Assembly (NCBI GenBank): GCA_036429605.1
Contig: CM071591.1
Location: 744,001 to 808,000 of the forward strand
Source of the DNA: Cladobotryum mycophilum
Lineage: Eukaryota; Ascomycota; Sordariomycetes; Hypocreales; Hypocreaceae
Length of the DNA stretch: 64,000 bases
Reading direction: 5' to 3'
A program made the position numbers and the translations under genes. Below are positions 1 to 12,800 of the stretch, piece by piece (position 1 is the first letter of the stretch; each line of letters starts with the position of its first letter). The notes under the pieces are model-generated. The model worked only from the letters and a program-made list of their open reading frames with translations, did no database searches and was not told the DNA's origin.

Positions 1-1447
1 GATTGTTGGAGCGCTCAATGGGTGCGGTCTTCGGAGGAGGACAACGATGCTTTCTCGACCTGGACAGCCACAGCCCGAGGTTGGGTCAGGATCCGCCCCC
101 GTGGCATTCCGGAGGAGAGCTGGGCGGTCCCGTCTTTTGCACGTGCTTGGACCAAGCAAGCAGAGACGAGCCAACAGAAAAAAGAAAAGAATAGGAGCCA
201 ACCAATCCTAGTAAGTAATTGAGCACCGAATCACTAATCCGCATTAGGGAATACCTGCTCCCTTGATATCAAAAACGAGTTTCTGACATTAGTTTTTTTT
301 TGTTTCCTTGCCTTTAATTACCGACCCATAGATAACGATTCCAGGATGATATGTCAGTCTTACCGAATTTTCGGTGAAGCTAACAGATTTCGATATATTT
401 TCCGGAAGCAGAATCATCTACATTAGGATGTGTGCAAACTGTGATTGAGAAAATGAAAAGGTTCTTGAAATGGCATTTCCTTTGTCTTCCCAATAAGGAC
501 TAGCCTATTAAAAAGGTACCGTTGGCGGTACCAAGATGTGGTTCGGTAATCTGCCACCAGCAGCTATCGGTGAGGTACCCAGTACCGAGTCTCCAGCTGG
601 TTCTCAACATGAAATGTCGGACTGCATGATTCGCTGGACATGTTCAATCTACATCTGCTCTGGCTTGTCGGGTCGGCCGCTAGTACTTCTTTGTTCTTGG
701 GCAAACGCCAAGAATTGGATGCAACGCTTTAGACGGTAGGATAGCTTACGAGGTGTGCATGCTATAGGCAAACATCATACGTATGCAAACAAAAAAGACG
801 CAGTTACAGCAAAAGAAGTAGTAGTAATAAAACCTTGGTATTAGCATTATCCACGACCAATTCCCTCGTGGTCAGCGTTGTTCCTTCAGGAGCATGCAAT
901 GTAAGCCTAATCTCGACCAACAAAATCCTGAAAATCAGGATATCAGATATGGCTGGTTTTGATGAGATGCCATGGGTGGGACTGGCCCGTGTGGCGTCAC
1001 TACGCCCGAATTAATTTGGGATCTCAACATGTCGATTGTTGGGCTCTAATCTGCAAGATCGTTGGTACTACTCTAGAGTACTTTGTACCTAAAGACCGAA
1101 ATGCAGGGACTGTCAATCAATACCAAGAGATACAGATACGAGACACTAAATCGAAGGCAGGTAAGCGAGAGCAACGTGCGGCATCATGTTTGATGCATTC
1201 ACTATCATGTGCACTTAATATCAACTTGTTGCAACCAATATCCAGTTTGCGTCGTCTCATTATCTCCATGGGAAACAAAACAGTTCCGTGTAGTATACAA
1301 GTAAAGCGCCAGTTTTTGTATCCGCCATGTCGCCCACAGACCGCCGATTCCAGTCGACTGCCAGTTTGTTTGTCCAGGCGTCCTCCTTTTCCTTTCCAAT
1401 AAAGAAAATCCCCTAAATCACCCCTCTACTGCAATACATCACACCAT
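1..1447. other. gene-free left edge, 3' of cit1
   Basis: No open reading frame here resembles a known protein. A frame open from the window edge to 222 could be the 3' end of a gene cut by the boundary, but it has no recognisable motif. The rest is AT-rich intergenic sequence ending just downstream of the citrate synthase stop codon, so the part nearest 1447 should hold the cit1 3' UTR on the minus strand. Confidence 0.5.
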
Positions 1448-3152
1448 TTACAGCTTCTTGACAATCTCGACCCACTTGTCGGTGGAGAAAGACTTGGGGC
1501 GCTCAATGGGAGCTCCGACAGCGCGGTCAATGATCAGCTGAGGAAGGACACCAATGGCACGAGAGACACCGAAGAGAACGGTGTAGTAGTTGGCCTCAGT
1601 AAGACCATAGTACTGGAGGAGGACACCGGAGTGGGCATCGACGTTGGGGTAGGGGTTCTTGGTCTTTCCGTGCTCAGTCAGGACACCAGGGGCAATCTTG
1701 TAGACCTGGCTGACAAGCTGGAACATGGGGTCGTTGGGCATCTTCTCTGTAGAGTTGTTAGCGTTACATCATTCAATGCTTCAAGTCAAAGTGTGGGGTT
1801 TCACGTACCCTGAGCAAACTTGCGCTGAGCCATGTATCGGGGGTCAGTCTTTCGGAGAACGGCGTGGCCGTAACCGGGGACGACACGGCCGGCGTTGAGG
1901 GTAGACCAGAGGTAGTCAGTAATAGCCTTGTCGCTAAGGTCGTCGCCAACCTGCTTCTTCATCTCGGTGAGCCAGTTGAGGACCTCCTGGTTGGCAAGAC
2001 CGTGGAGAGGGCCGGCGAGACCGTTGAGACCAGCGGCGAGAGACAGGAAGGGGGAGCTGAGAGCGCTACCAACCAAGTGGGTGGTGTGGGCGCTGACGTT
2101 GCCACCCTCGTGGTCGGTGTGGATGGTAAGGTAGAGACGCATCAACTCAACAAAGTCGGTGTTCTCGCCGAAGCCGAGCTGGTTGGCAAAGTTGAAGGAG
2201 TAGTCCTTGTCCTTCTGGATAGGGGCAACCTTGCCGCCCTTGAAGACGTTCTGGTAGATTCGAGAGGCAATGTTGGGGAGCTTGGCAATCAAATCCATGG
2301 AGTCCTCGAAAGTGTAGCCCCAGTACTCCTTCTTGTTGATACCCTTGGCGTAGGCCTTGGCGAAGGAAGAGGTGTGCTCGAGAGCAGTGACGGCGAGGGA
2401 GAACTGAGCCATGGGGTGAAGATCGGTAGGGCAGTGGTCAATGAGCTCCTCGACGAACTTGGGAAGATCGGAACGGGCAGCCCACTCGGCGGAGAGATCG
2501 CGGACCTGCTGCTCAGTAGGGACTTCACCGGTCAGGAGAAGCCAGAAGAGACCTAAGCAAATTGAGTGTTAGACTACTACTCTACCCGAGCTCTGGATGA
2601 TTCAAGATGCGACAAACCTTCGGGAAGAGGCTCCTTGCCACCGGGAGCCTTGGGAAGAAGCTCCTGGCACTCGGGGATGGTCTTGCCACGGAATCGGATA
2701 CCCTCCTCGGAGTCGAGGACGGAACCCTCCCAAACGAGGGCCTTGATGCCTCGAGCACCACCATAGACCTGGTCGAGAGTGACCTTGTCGACGACCTTGG
2801 AACCGTGCTCCCTATAATTGGAGGGGTCAGTATATGATTTAATGTGGTTTGGAGGGGTATATGAAGCAGTATCGCCACGTGGTGAAGTTGGACTAACTTT
2901 CGGAGGGCCTTGATCTGCTCAATCTTCTCGGGGAGAAGCTCAGCGAAGCGCTCCTTGAGGGTCTAGAAGGATACCAATGTTAGTTTCTACCAGATCAAAA
3001 CCATTCATTTAGATGTGGGATGCATGGTAACCACTCACCTGAGTCTTGGCGGAGTAGCAGCGCACAGCGTTGAAGGCTGTGGCCCGGCCATTGAAGGCGG
3101 GTCGGAGGGAGGCCCTCAAGGCCGAGTTGGTGAGACGAGTGACAGAGGCCAT
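1448..3152 (-). CDS. cit1: citrate synthase, mitochondrial
   Basis: Condenses acetyl-CoA with oxaloacetate to citrate, the entry step of the TCA cycle, in the mitochondrial matrix. Five exons on the minus strand: 3152-3039, 2962-2898, 2811-2618, 2552-1809 and 1746-1448. They sum to 1416 nt, 471 residues plus TAA, the usual length for fungal mitochondrial citrate synthase. The N-terminus is a matrix-targeting presequence rich in Arg, Ser and Ala and free of acids (starts MASVTRLTNSALRASLRPAF). The three catalytic signatures are present: His in GPLHGLANQEV, His in GYGHAVLRKTDPRY, and Asp in NVDAHSGVLLQYYG. Intron phases match at every junction and no frame repair is needed. The start is the ATG that opens the presequence. 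The gene diverges from the Seb1-like gene across about 2.3 kb. Confidence 0.96.
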
Positions 3153-5450
3153 TGTCAATGGTATGTGGGTATTACCTATGGGGAAGAATAGGAATAGAAG
3201 CCAAAGGTAAAAAGTTCGAGAAGAAGGGAGGACGATGAGGATTAAAAGGCGCAAGCAACCAGTTACCACGGTAAGAAAAAAATTAGCCCGGCCGGTGCCT
3301 CTGCCCTTTGACCTCGGAGGCAATCGAGCTCAAAGGGCTTGGCTTCCCGATGACCCCGTTACACTGGAGACGGGGCGGAAGTGACATGGTGCTCTTGTAT
3401 CTCGCAGGCTGTCTTTCAGGTACGGTAACGCCTGTAGAGCGCCTGTAAATCACCTATGGAAGGCCCATGGGGACTTTTGTATAGTGTACCTTGCGCCGGA
3501 TACGCCGTACACATTTTTTGGCTGGGTGTGCCAAGATTCCCAATCCAACCCCAATCCATGACCCCCAACAACAGTTCCGCGTCTCCGAAAATTGAAGCAA
3601 TACGTTTATGGCAGATTTCGTCTTTAGTTCCAAATCAGGAGCCCATGTTCGATTTTGACAGCTGGGGGTACCTAGTAAATTCGGAAAACGTGGCTGTATG
3701 TGGTTACATGTTGTTGAGAGAGAGAGGCAAGGCTGAGTGCGTGCTATACAGCCACGATAGTGCAGTTTTACTCTATAAGAAAAGAGCAATGTTGAAATAG
3801 TTTGATACTCTCTTTTTGGTGATGGTGATACAAGATTCAAGATGAAGAGCACTAAAGAAGATGCGGATGAAAGGAAGAGAGAGCAGTATTTTTACTGTAA
3901 CATGACCTGCCTAGGACACACAAGTGTGGCATCCAACTTACAACTTCCGAGGTTCCATATGATGCTTCACGGGCAGGACCAGAGGAATATCGGTTGGCCT
4001 GAAACTGAGCAACATGAAGCGCTTCAGCCTTAGGTTTCAACCAGTTACAAACCTCGCATATCATTAAAACAAGAGGTAACTGAAGCTATCCACCTCGTCT
4101 CTTGCCATGTTTGTATAAAGTCTAACTTTGACCACTCTGTCCTTGCGTGTTTCAAAAGCATGTCATTTTAGTTGGGCTTCCGTAAAATACCGGCTCCCCC
4201 TCTGACATCGGATTATTGTTTTCCTGCCCAGTAGAATTTTTTTTTCACTGGTGGCAGCAAATGTATACTGTACTTTTTGGTGGACATGTGACGTAGTAGG
4301 TCATGCATGCCAGTCTGATGGGTTCTTTTCCATTTCGAGATTTTCCCCATGAGGGAGAAAAGGCTGGTGAAGGAAGAGAAAGAAAAAAATATGCTTGATA
4401 AATTTATGAGTAAATCATGTAGACATTTCTACCTATATACGAGATTATATGTATATAGAAAATATCCCATATCTGGAGGGATCCGTTTTGCCTACTGAGA
4501 TCTAAATGCTGCATTCTTTCTTGTGTGTGCTGCATGCACTAAAAATCAATTATTGACCTAAGCGACGGGCGGTACGTACTGTAATAGTGCTGAAGCCCAG
4601 TCACGTTGCGGCTGGGCTCGAATCGGCTCAAAGTTTTCATGGTAAAGCCCAAGGTAACATGTACATGCTTTTGTACCCGCTACCTGCTAGTACTGGGCCG
4701 GCGGCTTCTGCGGCGTGCGCTGCTGCCCTGCCTGCTCTGCTAAAATTGCATCGCACCCTCCCCTCTCTCCACCAGTCTTTTTTCCTTCTTTCATCATCAC
4801 CATCAATCAGCCGCCACAGTGTCAGAGGACAGGCAAACGTCTTTGTCTCTTCATCCTTCAGTTCGTATCTTTCCCTTTGCCTTTCCCGCATTCTTTTTTC
4901 TTCCATCTAGCTCGACCCGAGAGAAAGAAAAACTTGTCAGAGACAGGTTTGTTGCGCAAACGTCACCAGCCAGGCAAAACACCTTTTTCTGTGATATCCG
5001 TCGCGCTCGCGCTCGCGAACCTTGTTTTCGGTGGTGCTGCTGCTGCTGCTGCAAGTAGAAGAAAAAAATTTCCCCCAGCTCAAATCACACAAAGCTTCGA
5101 CCACTACTACATACTACCTTCTCGTACTCTTGATACTTGCCCACTTCGTACACACGACAAAGTACTCTCTCGTGCAATTTCGCAGAGCAAGGTTTTCGTA
5201 AGAGCATATCTGTCGATAGTACGTCGGAGGAAGGAAATACAGCCTTAGACCTCAGCTCCGTCGTACGAGTTGAAACTCTCAAGCTTCTCGCAAGTGACTT
5301 GCCGCTTCAACAAGAAAATCAAGATTTGCCTGCTTCGAAGCATCATCGTCGTCATCACCTGTCCGTACAGCCGCACCGGCTACCCAGCTGGAACCTAGCA
5401 TCACGGGCATTTCTACCCACCCATCAAGATCTCTCTTTTGTCTCGATACC
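3153..5450. promoter_or_regulatory. divergent intergenic region cit1 / Seb1-like gene
   Basis: About 2.3 kb separate the start codons of two divergently transcribed genes, so it must contain both promoters and both 5' leaders. The stretch before the Seb1-like ATG (about 4740-5450) is strongly pyrimidine-rich on the plus strand, as is common in fungal 5' leaders, and includes a short GCT repeat near 5038-5053. Short ORFs here have no recognisable content. Confidence 0.6.
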
Positions 5451-8099
5451 ATGGCGTCCGCAGTAACAGATTTGGAGGCTGGCCTCCAGGCCATGCTCAA
5501 CTTGAAGCCTCCCGGTGTGTCGGGATCTCGTATAACTAGTCTGACGTCTCTATGCGTCGCCAACATTCAGGTAAGAACTTCATTTTTAACAGTATCCTTT
5601 TTTTTTTTTTTGGCTTTACAACTCCTCTGACTCGATCGCTCTCTACAGTCCGAATCCGTCCTCATCCAGAAAATCTATACACACTTCAAGAAAGCACCAG
5701 GAACACACAAGTTGGGGGTCCTCTACGTCGTAGACTCTGTAACCCGCAAATGGCTGGAGCAGGCAAAATCCCAGGGACAGCCAATAAACAGCTCTGCCCA
5801 AGATGGCACTTATGCCGCTGGAGTTCACCGAGTAACGGAACTTATGCCTGTGTTGATGAATGATATCCTTCAGACTGCCCCCGAGGATCAAAAGGTACGT
5901 AACAATGAAAAAAAAATTATACGATATCAGTTGGGCAGCGGTTCCCGCCCGTAGGCATCTGAGCATCTGGCTCTGCAAGTTTTGAGATGGCCGGTGCCTC
6001 AGTATCCGATTTCGCCACCCAGAGTCAGACTCAGAGTCACCATTGGCTTCAATGCTGTGACAATTTACCGCGCGACCCCAGAATGTCTGCATGCACGTAT
6101 CTGGAGGAATAGTAACTCACATGTTGTTTGCCGTGTAGGAAAAGATTAAGAAACTGCTTGATATCTGGGAGAAGGGCCAGACCTTTCCCGCGTCCATGAT
6201 AGAATCTTTCAAGGAGAAGGTCAACGCTCCTTCGCCGCCTAGTACGTTTCTCCGCCCTCCAATGTCCAGGTCTCTTGGATTTCGCGACAACTTGGCTTGG
6301 TTAGACGTGAACTGCTCTCCTAACATTATCTGCGCAGAATCAACTACCCCTCCAGGCAGTCCACCGCCCGGTCTTTTAGCATCCCTTCAAAACCAGAACA
6401 AGCCTGCTGCTCCTAATGGTTCTTCTATTCTCGAGGCCCTTGCTAACATAGCACGTCAAAACACCACCACCGGCCCAGGCACACAGTCAATTCCAGCTCC
6501 CGCAGCACCATATAGTATGCCTCCGGCCATCGCCTCCCCTATTAACCCCGGACTGCCGCAACCTGTGGCATCCTCCATCTCCCATATTCAACCACAGTCT
6601 CATCAGTCGTATCCCCCGACCTCGCAGCCTGTGAATGTGCCTTCTCTGCCCTTCTCTTTGACTCAGATGCTTGGCCAGAATGCTCCGCAAGCAGCAGTAC
6701 CATCTGCGAGTAACCCACATAATCCGTACGCGGCAGCGGCTCCGGCTCCTGGATCCGCTGGGCTAGACCCCAACGTACAGCAGCAAATAATGCTGATCAA
6801 GGCCCTCGCTGATCAAGGTGTGCCATTTGACAAAATACCTGCTTTGATTCAGAGCATGACCGGTGGCACTGCCCCCGGGGGCTACCCAGCTGCTCAGCCT
6901 CCCGCACCACTGCCCGCTGCACAGGGTACGTTCCCAGGCGGCCAGCAGCCATGGGGGCCAGGGTCTGCTCTGCCCGACCCGATGCGTGATCAGAACTACC
7001 AAGACGGCGTAAGGTCCCCCCTAGATATCGTGGCCGATCCAGGTCGAGGTCACCAGACCGAGGCTGGGGCGCTTCGCGCAACTCCCCTCGAGGTGGACGT
7101 GATCGTCTTGACTATGGTGGTCGTAACTCACCCCCGCGTGGTCGCTTTGATGATCGAGATAGCCGTAGAGGCAACGACTATCGCCAACGTAGTCCGCAGG
7201 GACGTCATGGTCGGAGCCCGTCTCCAGTCGTTGATTTACAGCAGGATAAGTGGGTTGAGTTTGATCCAACACTGCCAGCCGGCCATATCAAGGTTCTTAG
7301 CCGAACCCTTTTTGTAGGAGGCGTTACGTGAGTGCCTTCGTATACCTCGTTCTGCTAAATGTGAATGCTAACATGAATTCAAGGTGCTCCGAAGCCGAAC
7401 TACGTAGCATTTTCAGTCGTTATGGCACTGTCCAAACTTGTATCGTCAATAAGGATAAGCGACATGCCTTTGTGAAGATGTTGACACGCAAGGATGCTGT
7501 CCATGCCAAGGAAGCCATGGAAGATGCTAGGGGTTTGGAATTCCCCCTTCGTGTAAGTTCAACAGCTACCGATTTAGCATGTCTTTATTTTTCTAACGTG
7601 TGCTTGATAGACAAGATGGGGTGTTGGATTTGGCCCTCGAGATTGCAGCGATTACTCTACGGGTGTCAGTGTTATCCCCATCCACAAGCTTACCGATGCG
7701 GACCGCAAGTGGATGCTCACGGCTCCGTTCGGTGGCAGCGGTGGCCGGGCCATTGACGCTGGCATCTGTGTCGAGGAGCCAGATATCGAGATAGGTGCCG
7801 GAGTGTCCTCCAAAGCCATCAGCCGTCGAATGCAGACGGATAAGGGCGGGAGCAATGGTCCCAAGTCAACACGTCAGCGTGATGATGAAACTAGTAGTAA
7901 CAGAGGAGGCAGCGGAGGATGGCGCCGACGGGATGATGAAAACAGCCCCATCCAGGGAGTGGAGCATCGTGGCAACGAGAATGGGCTGCAGCAGTCTATG
8001 CCTGCGTTCCCCTTCGGCATCGGCACGCTGCCGAATGGCATGCCAAACTTTCCAGCGGGGTTCAGGTTCCCAGATCCTAATACAGCGGGGAGGGGCTGA
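5451..8099 (+). CDS. seb1: Seb1/Nrd1-like CTD-interacting RNA-binding protein (frameshifted in this sequence)
   Basis: Predicted nuclear factor that binds the phosphorylated CTD of RNA polymerase II and nascent RNA, acting in transcription termination and 3' processing. Six exons: 5451-5570, 5649-5894, 6139-6241, 6338-7327, 7384-7552 and 7611-8099. An N-terminal CTD-interacting domain (about residues 5-140) includes THKLGVLYVVDSVTRKWLEQ. A Pro/Ala/Gln-rich linker follows, then an Arg/Ser-rich segment with RSRSRSPDR, then an RRM (about 478-550) with RNP2-like TLFVGGV and RNP1-like RHAFVKM, and a Gly/Pro/Phe-rich tail. Exon 4 changes frame at a run of six C (7016-7021); one more C would join GVRSPP to RYRGRSRSRS and give about 705 residues. 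Without that base the frame stops at 7317, before the RRM. The CID-RRM architecture is clear; the choice among Seb1, Nrd1 and SCAF4/8 is by resemblance. Confidence 0.88.
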
Positions 8100-8714
8100 T
8101 TCGGTTTGGCTTACAAAAAAAATGATACCTTGGGAGGCATAGCTTTGAATTCGCTTTTTTTTTGTTTTTGTTTTTGTTTTTCCTCGTACGGATGAAGAAA
8201 CGCTCTGGGGTGGGCGGCGTTGGAACGGGAGGTTTTCTCTGGATGGCGTCCACAGTTTTTATGTCGTCTTTGCCCTTGCTTTTGGGTCATGGGACACTCG
8301 GCCGCAAGGGAGCTGGGTTGGCTTTGTATAACTATATATAATGGGGGGTAGAGAGAGGCTACTCGGGCTGTTGGGAGACGGCCTTTGTGCTTTGGCAGAT
8401 GAGCTAGCATCCGAAAACTTTGTTCCAAGATATTTGATGCTCTTGTGATGTAACTCGTATTGATAGTGACGGTGGTGATAAGGGTCTATTTCATCTTGGT
8501 TATGAGGGGGTGTCTTTTTATTGCAGTCCAGTCGTTTATCTGGTAACATCAAGATACAATGTCTAGCACCTCAAGGAATGCACACAAGTGTTTCATGTGG
8601 GCATATATGATGCTAAGATCAGTTATATCCTCAACCTCGTGAGGCATTATCCAGTGTTGTTCTAGACTTGATCTCAAGCAACTGATCGGATACGGACTAC
8701 TATGGAGCTGTTGG

Positions 8715-8716
8715 TT

Positions 8717-8756
<40 letters not shown>

Positions 8757-8758
8757 TT
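8715..8758. repeat. (TTTC)n microsatellite
   Basis: A run of TTTC units, about ten copies, ending in a T-rich tail. It lies about 620 bp after the stop codon of the Seb1-like gene. Confidence 0.95.
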
Positions 8759-9254
8759 TCTTTTTTTTGGGCAAGAATATTGAGTCTCAACAAATAATAC
8801 ATGTTGCTTTCTTTCTGCAACCTTGATCATGTCGATGATGTATGTACTCGATGTATTTCAACCTACTGATGGAAGCCGGACACGAATCCCAGAGTTTCCC
8901 ATACTCAATTTGATACAGTCCATCAATACCAAGAGAGTGCTGCCCGCCATCTCCTCACGATAAAGATACGTTTTATATGCTCTAGTAATCCACAAAACTA
9001 TTACGGTGTGTCTTACCCTTTGCAGCTGATGCCCTTACTCGTGACGCCTTGATGGACTTGAAGATTCGGCGTTGCCAAGTCCCGAATTGATATAACCTAC
9101 CCTATATACGAGTCGGCGAGATGAACGTTGAATACTACCTAGGTAGTATGCAGGTCCTCTACTCCCGATCCCAATACCCCGGCGAGGAATACACTTCAAT
9201 GGAACAGTAAATAGTTTGTTCTAGAAAGCAAAATAAACCGCTCAACAAAATGCA

Positions 9255-9257
<3 letters not shown>

Positions 9258-9290
<33 letters not shown>
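9258..9290. repeat. (CT)n microsatellite
   Basis: About 16 perfect CT dinucleotides. Confidence 0.97.
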
Positions 9291-9292
<2 letters not shown>

Positions 9293-9782
9293 GTCCGGTA
9301 GCTACGTGTCCGAATACCTCTTGACTCTTGACTCGAGAAAACTCCACGGACAACCAGTCGGCCAAGCCCATCCCTCCCCCCACTCCAAGGCGGAAAATTA
9401 ACAAACACACCAACCAGGACTTTCAAACGCCCGTTTTTTCTTCTTCTTTCTTTCTTGTCGCCCACATTCCATTCATGCAAGCAAGCAAGTGTATGCATCT
9501 CCACAGCGGTCCGCGGATGCTATGGAAAATCATTTGGACGGACCTGCGTCATGTAGCGCCGAAGGCCAGCACCACCAGCCCATGGAAAACTGCAGCGTAG
9601 CAATGTAGCAAGGGGGGCGGTGGTTAGCAAGGGGTGTGCCATGTCCAGCCATGCTCGGTTATGCCAGGACCAAACAAACAAAAAAAACCACTCGATTCTG
9701 GACCCCTCTATGGAAAGTAACCGGAAAGAGCCATATAGGTAGGTTCTCGTTGTTGTTTCAATAGTACGTAGATTGGGAGGAC

Positions 9783-9788
<6 letters not shown>

Positions 9789-9850
<62 letters not shown>
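9789..9850. repeat. (CT)n microsatellite, longest in the window
   Basis: About 31 perfect CT dinucleotides, the longest perfect dinucleotide tract seen in this window. Confidence 0.97.
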
Positions 9851-9854
<4 letters not shown>

Positions 9855-12800
9855 TCTCTAGTCTCTTCTTTTAAAAGGGGGTGCTTGCTCCTCTTTTTTT
9901 AGTCCTTTCCCGGCATGACCGTACAAGTAGTAATGTATGTAGGTCTGGGTTACGGAGTACAACAGAGAAAGGGACAGGTTTATTATGGGGTAAAAAGAGC
10001 GGTTCTCAAATTTTACTGCGATGGATCTGAATCAGACAAGACAGAAAAAAAGTGATGAGTTGGCGCCATCGGGGAAATAGTTCGATAGGTAAGATGGATG
10101 AGGGTCTCTCTCTCTCCAAGTGTTTCACAGTGCTTTTTACCCTTTTTTAGTTCCTAAACAGAGGGCCGGCTTCTTGGTCCTCTCTCTCATAGTGCTTGTA
10201 CTACATTACTCAGATTGATTAAGAGACCAACTCACGATGATGAATGCCTTTTTTCTTTTCTTTTTTTGCTTTTCTCTTGAAGGGTGTTGGGCTTGGGGCA
10301 TGTTAGTTTTCGATTTAGTTAGATAGTGTAAACCGTTCAGAACAAAGACGACAACCGAGTCCAAACCAATGGCTGTTTCTAGTTGAGCAAGTGCATTTTG
10401 AATGGATACTTGAAGATACATGCAATCAACTCCATGTACTTCTTCTTTCTTGGAGATTTGTCTGTTTAGTTTGGCAGATGCTTTGAATGCGAGAGCGGTG
10501 AGACGAAAAGAGGCGGGATGAAACGCCGTCGGGGGAGAAAAACCCCCCAGGCTACGTTACGCACAGGTCGTTGGAGGACGGAGAGTGAGAGAAAGTGATG
10601 CATCATCACGATGCCTATTGAGTAAGTTTCTGCATTCGGACATTTCGAAAAGGTCCAGTGGCATCTATTCGACTTAGTAAGCCTCTTTGCCTCGGCAACC
10701 GGCAGCGGGTCATTATTCAACCATGACTATGATGAGTGAGTATCCATCCATCCATCCATCCTGAGGAAGAAATTTCCAAGGGGAGGGATGGGGACCCAGT
10801 CGGGCTGACCGAGTAAAAAGGCCGTCTCTTGTTCTTTTCAACTTACTATTATTATACGGGGGGTTACTATAGGAACTCGACTTTTTCTTATCTTTTGATG
10901 ACTGTACATGTATGCAGTATGTAGTTAAGAAAACGGAGTAAAGAAAAAAAGAGAGAAACGAGGCGTCAAGTTTTCATCTGACCGTTTGATGTTGATCTCC
11001 AACAAAACGTGCTAGGGGAGGTTTGAGCCAGCCATCTAAAACAAACGGTTGCCACAAGTTCTTTATGACACTCTCTCCTCATGTTTTTTTTTTTTTTTTT
11101 TTGGCGTTTAGCGTTTGGTTTTTTCCCTCTCTTACTGTGCTGACGGACCAACCATGTCGCGAGAGTTACATACAGTCCCCATGGGCCTCTTTAGATGACG
11201 GGATCGACGAAGAGGTTGCAGAAAAAAAAAGAGCCGGTGTTGTTCATAGGGTAGCCTCTTCCGTAACGTGTGCAAGCACTGTATGGCCAAAAAAAGAAAA
11301 GAAAAGAAAAAAAGCCCCCGAATGAAGATCAACGTATCTACCCCCAACCCAATGAACATAGCAGAGTGGTGATATACGTTGTATTTTCTAATTCCCTTGG
11401 CCTTGTCCTGGATAATGACACGATATGATACAAAGGACGGACATGAGACATTGTTATGAAAATAAGCTTGAATAAAGGCAAACGCCCACCCGAAAACGGG
11501 AGAGCCGCGCACAAACACACATAAAACAAGAAGAGCAAAACAAAAGACGGACCGAACAATTCGTCATTTCAAATCATCCTGAAGCCGTAACACACATACG
11601 ATATCACCAAACAGAGTAATAAGTAAGTAAGTAGCGCAAGATGCAACCAAAAAGGAGCCTCAATAGTTTTGTTTGCGTCATTATACGGAATATGGATTAG
11701 AAAGAAAGAAAGAAAGAAAGAAGACACATGGCTCCATAATTTTCCAGAAATTAACTCTTTTCCTCTTCATAAAAAATATATATATACATTAATTACCGTG
11801 CATATGCACAGAGGGTTTATTTTGTTTTGTCCCCGTTGCACTGACTGGGGGGTCATTTATGGTGGTGGGTATAACATTAGATGCTCAAATTGTTTTGTGT
11901 TTTTTAATGCATGGTACCCGCACATTATCTTCCCCCTGGTCTTGTTACACCGGAATTGCTGGAAATTACTCCGGAAACGGGCTTTTGCCTTTTGTTTTGT
12001 TTTGTTTTGTTTCTTTCTTTGTACTACCGAGTAAGAAAGAAGAAGAAGAAGAAGAGGCAGAAGAAGCAAATTGACACATCTAGAGGCACTGGTATTCGGC
12101 AGCGGCGGTGGGCGGCACGGACAAACAGGCGTTTTCAGCTCGCTCAATTCAATTCCGTTCATTCCTAGGCAGGAATTGAATTAATTGATTGATTGTTTGA
12201 TTGATTGCTTTTTTGTTTTTTTCGTTTATGCACCATCATGCACGTTTTTGGAGCCTCAATCTCGCCTACTTTTCTTTTCTTTCCTTCTTCTCTTCTTCGT
12301 TTAAACGGTCACAAGGATCAAGGGGCGTGGAAGGGCCCGTAGCGAAGTTCCCCGGCTCGGCTCTATTTCTCAGATGATGCGATGCGACTTTGTAGATTTT
12401 CTCCATATACCAGGGGGTAGGAGAGAGAGAGAGAGAGAGAGAACAAGTCACGCGAGTGAGTAAAGTGACAGTGAGTGAGTAAGTGAGCGAGAGGGAAATA
12501 TCAGGGCAACGTATCATGTCATCGCAAATATCCCTCGGTTACTGGAAACGGCTTGATGGAGTCAGCCAGCCTGTGTTATGTATGGCCCCAGTTTATCGAC
12601 AAAAACAACGCCCTTTGCAGGCAGCAGAGAGAGTGAAGGAAAATGGCGCGCTTCTATTCCTGAATGCTTGTTTTAATGAGGGACCTGGTCAGCCCGGGGG
12701 GAGGATAGATTGAGGGAGGACCCCCCCAGCTCCAAGTTTGAATCGGCCAAATGATCGCAATAGGCAGCAAGGCATTGAATGATGATGGGAGACAAGGGGG

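Noticed and set aside
3..222. Possible truncated gene end at the left boundary
   Set aside because: Two overlapping frames are both open and neither shows a motif; it cannot be supported from so little sequence.
7009..7056. Intron from GTAAGG to CACCAG as an explanation of the Seb1-like frame change
   Set aside because: Its length of 48 bp would keep the frame rather than shift it, and it would remove the conserved-looking RS residues.
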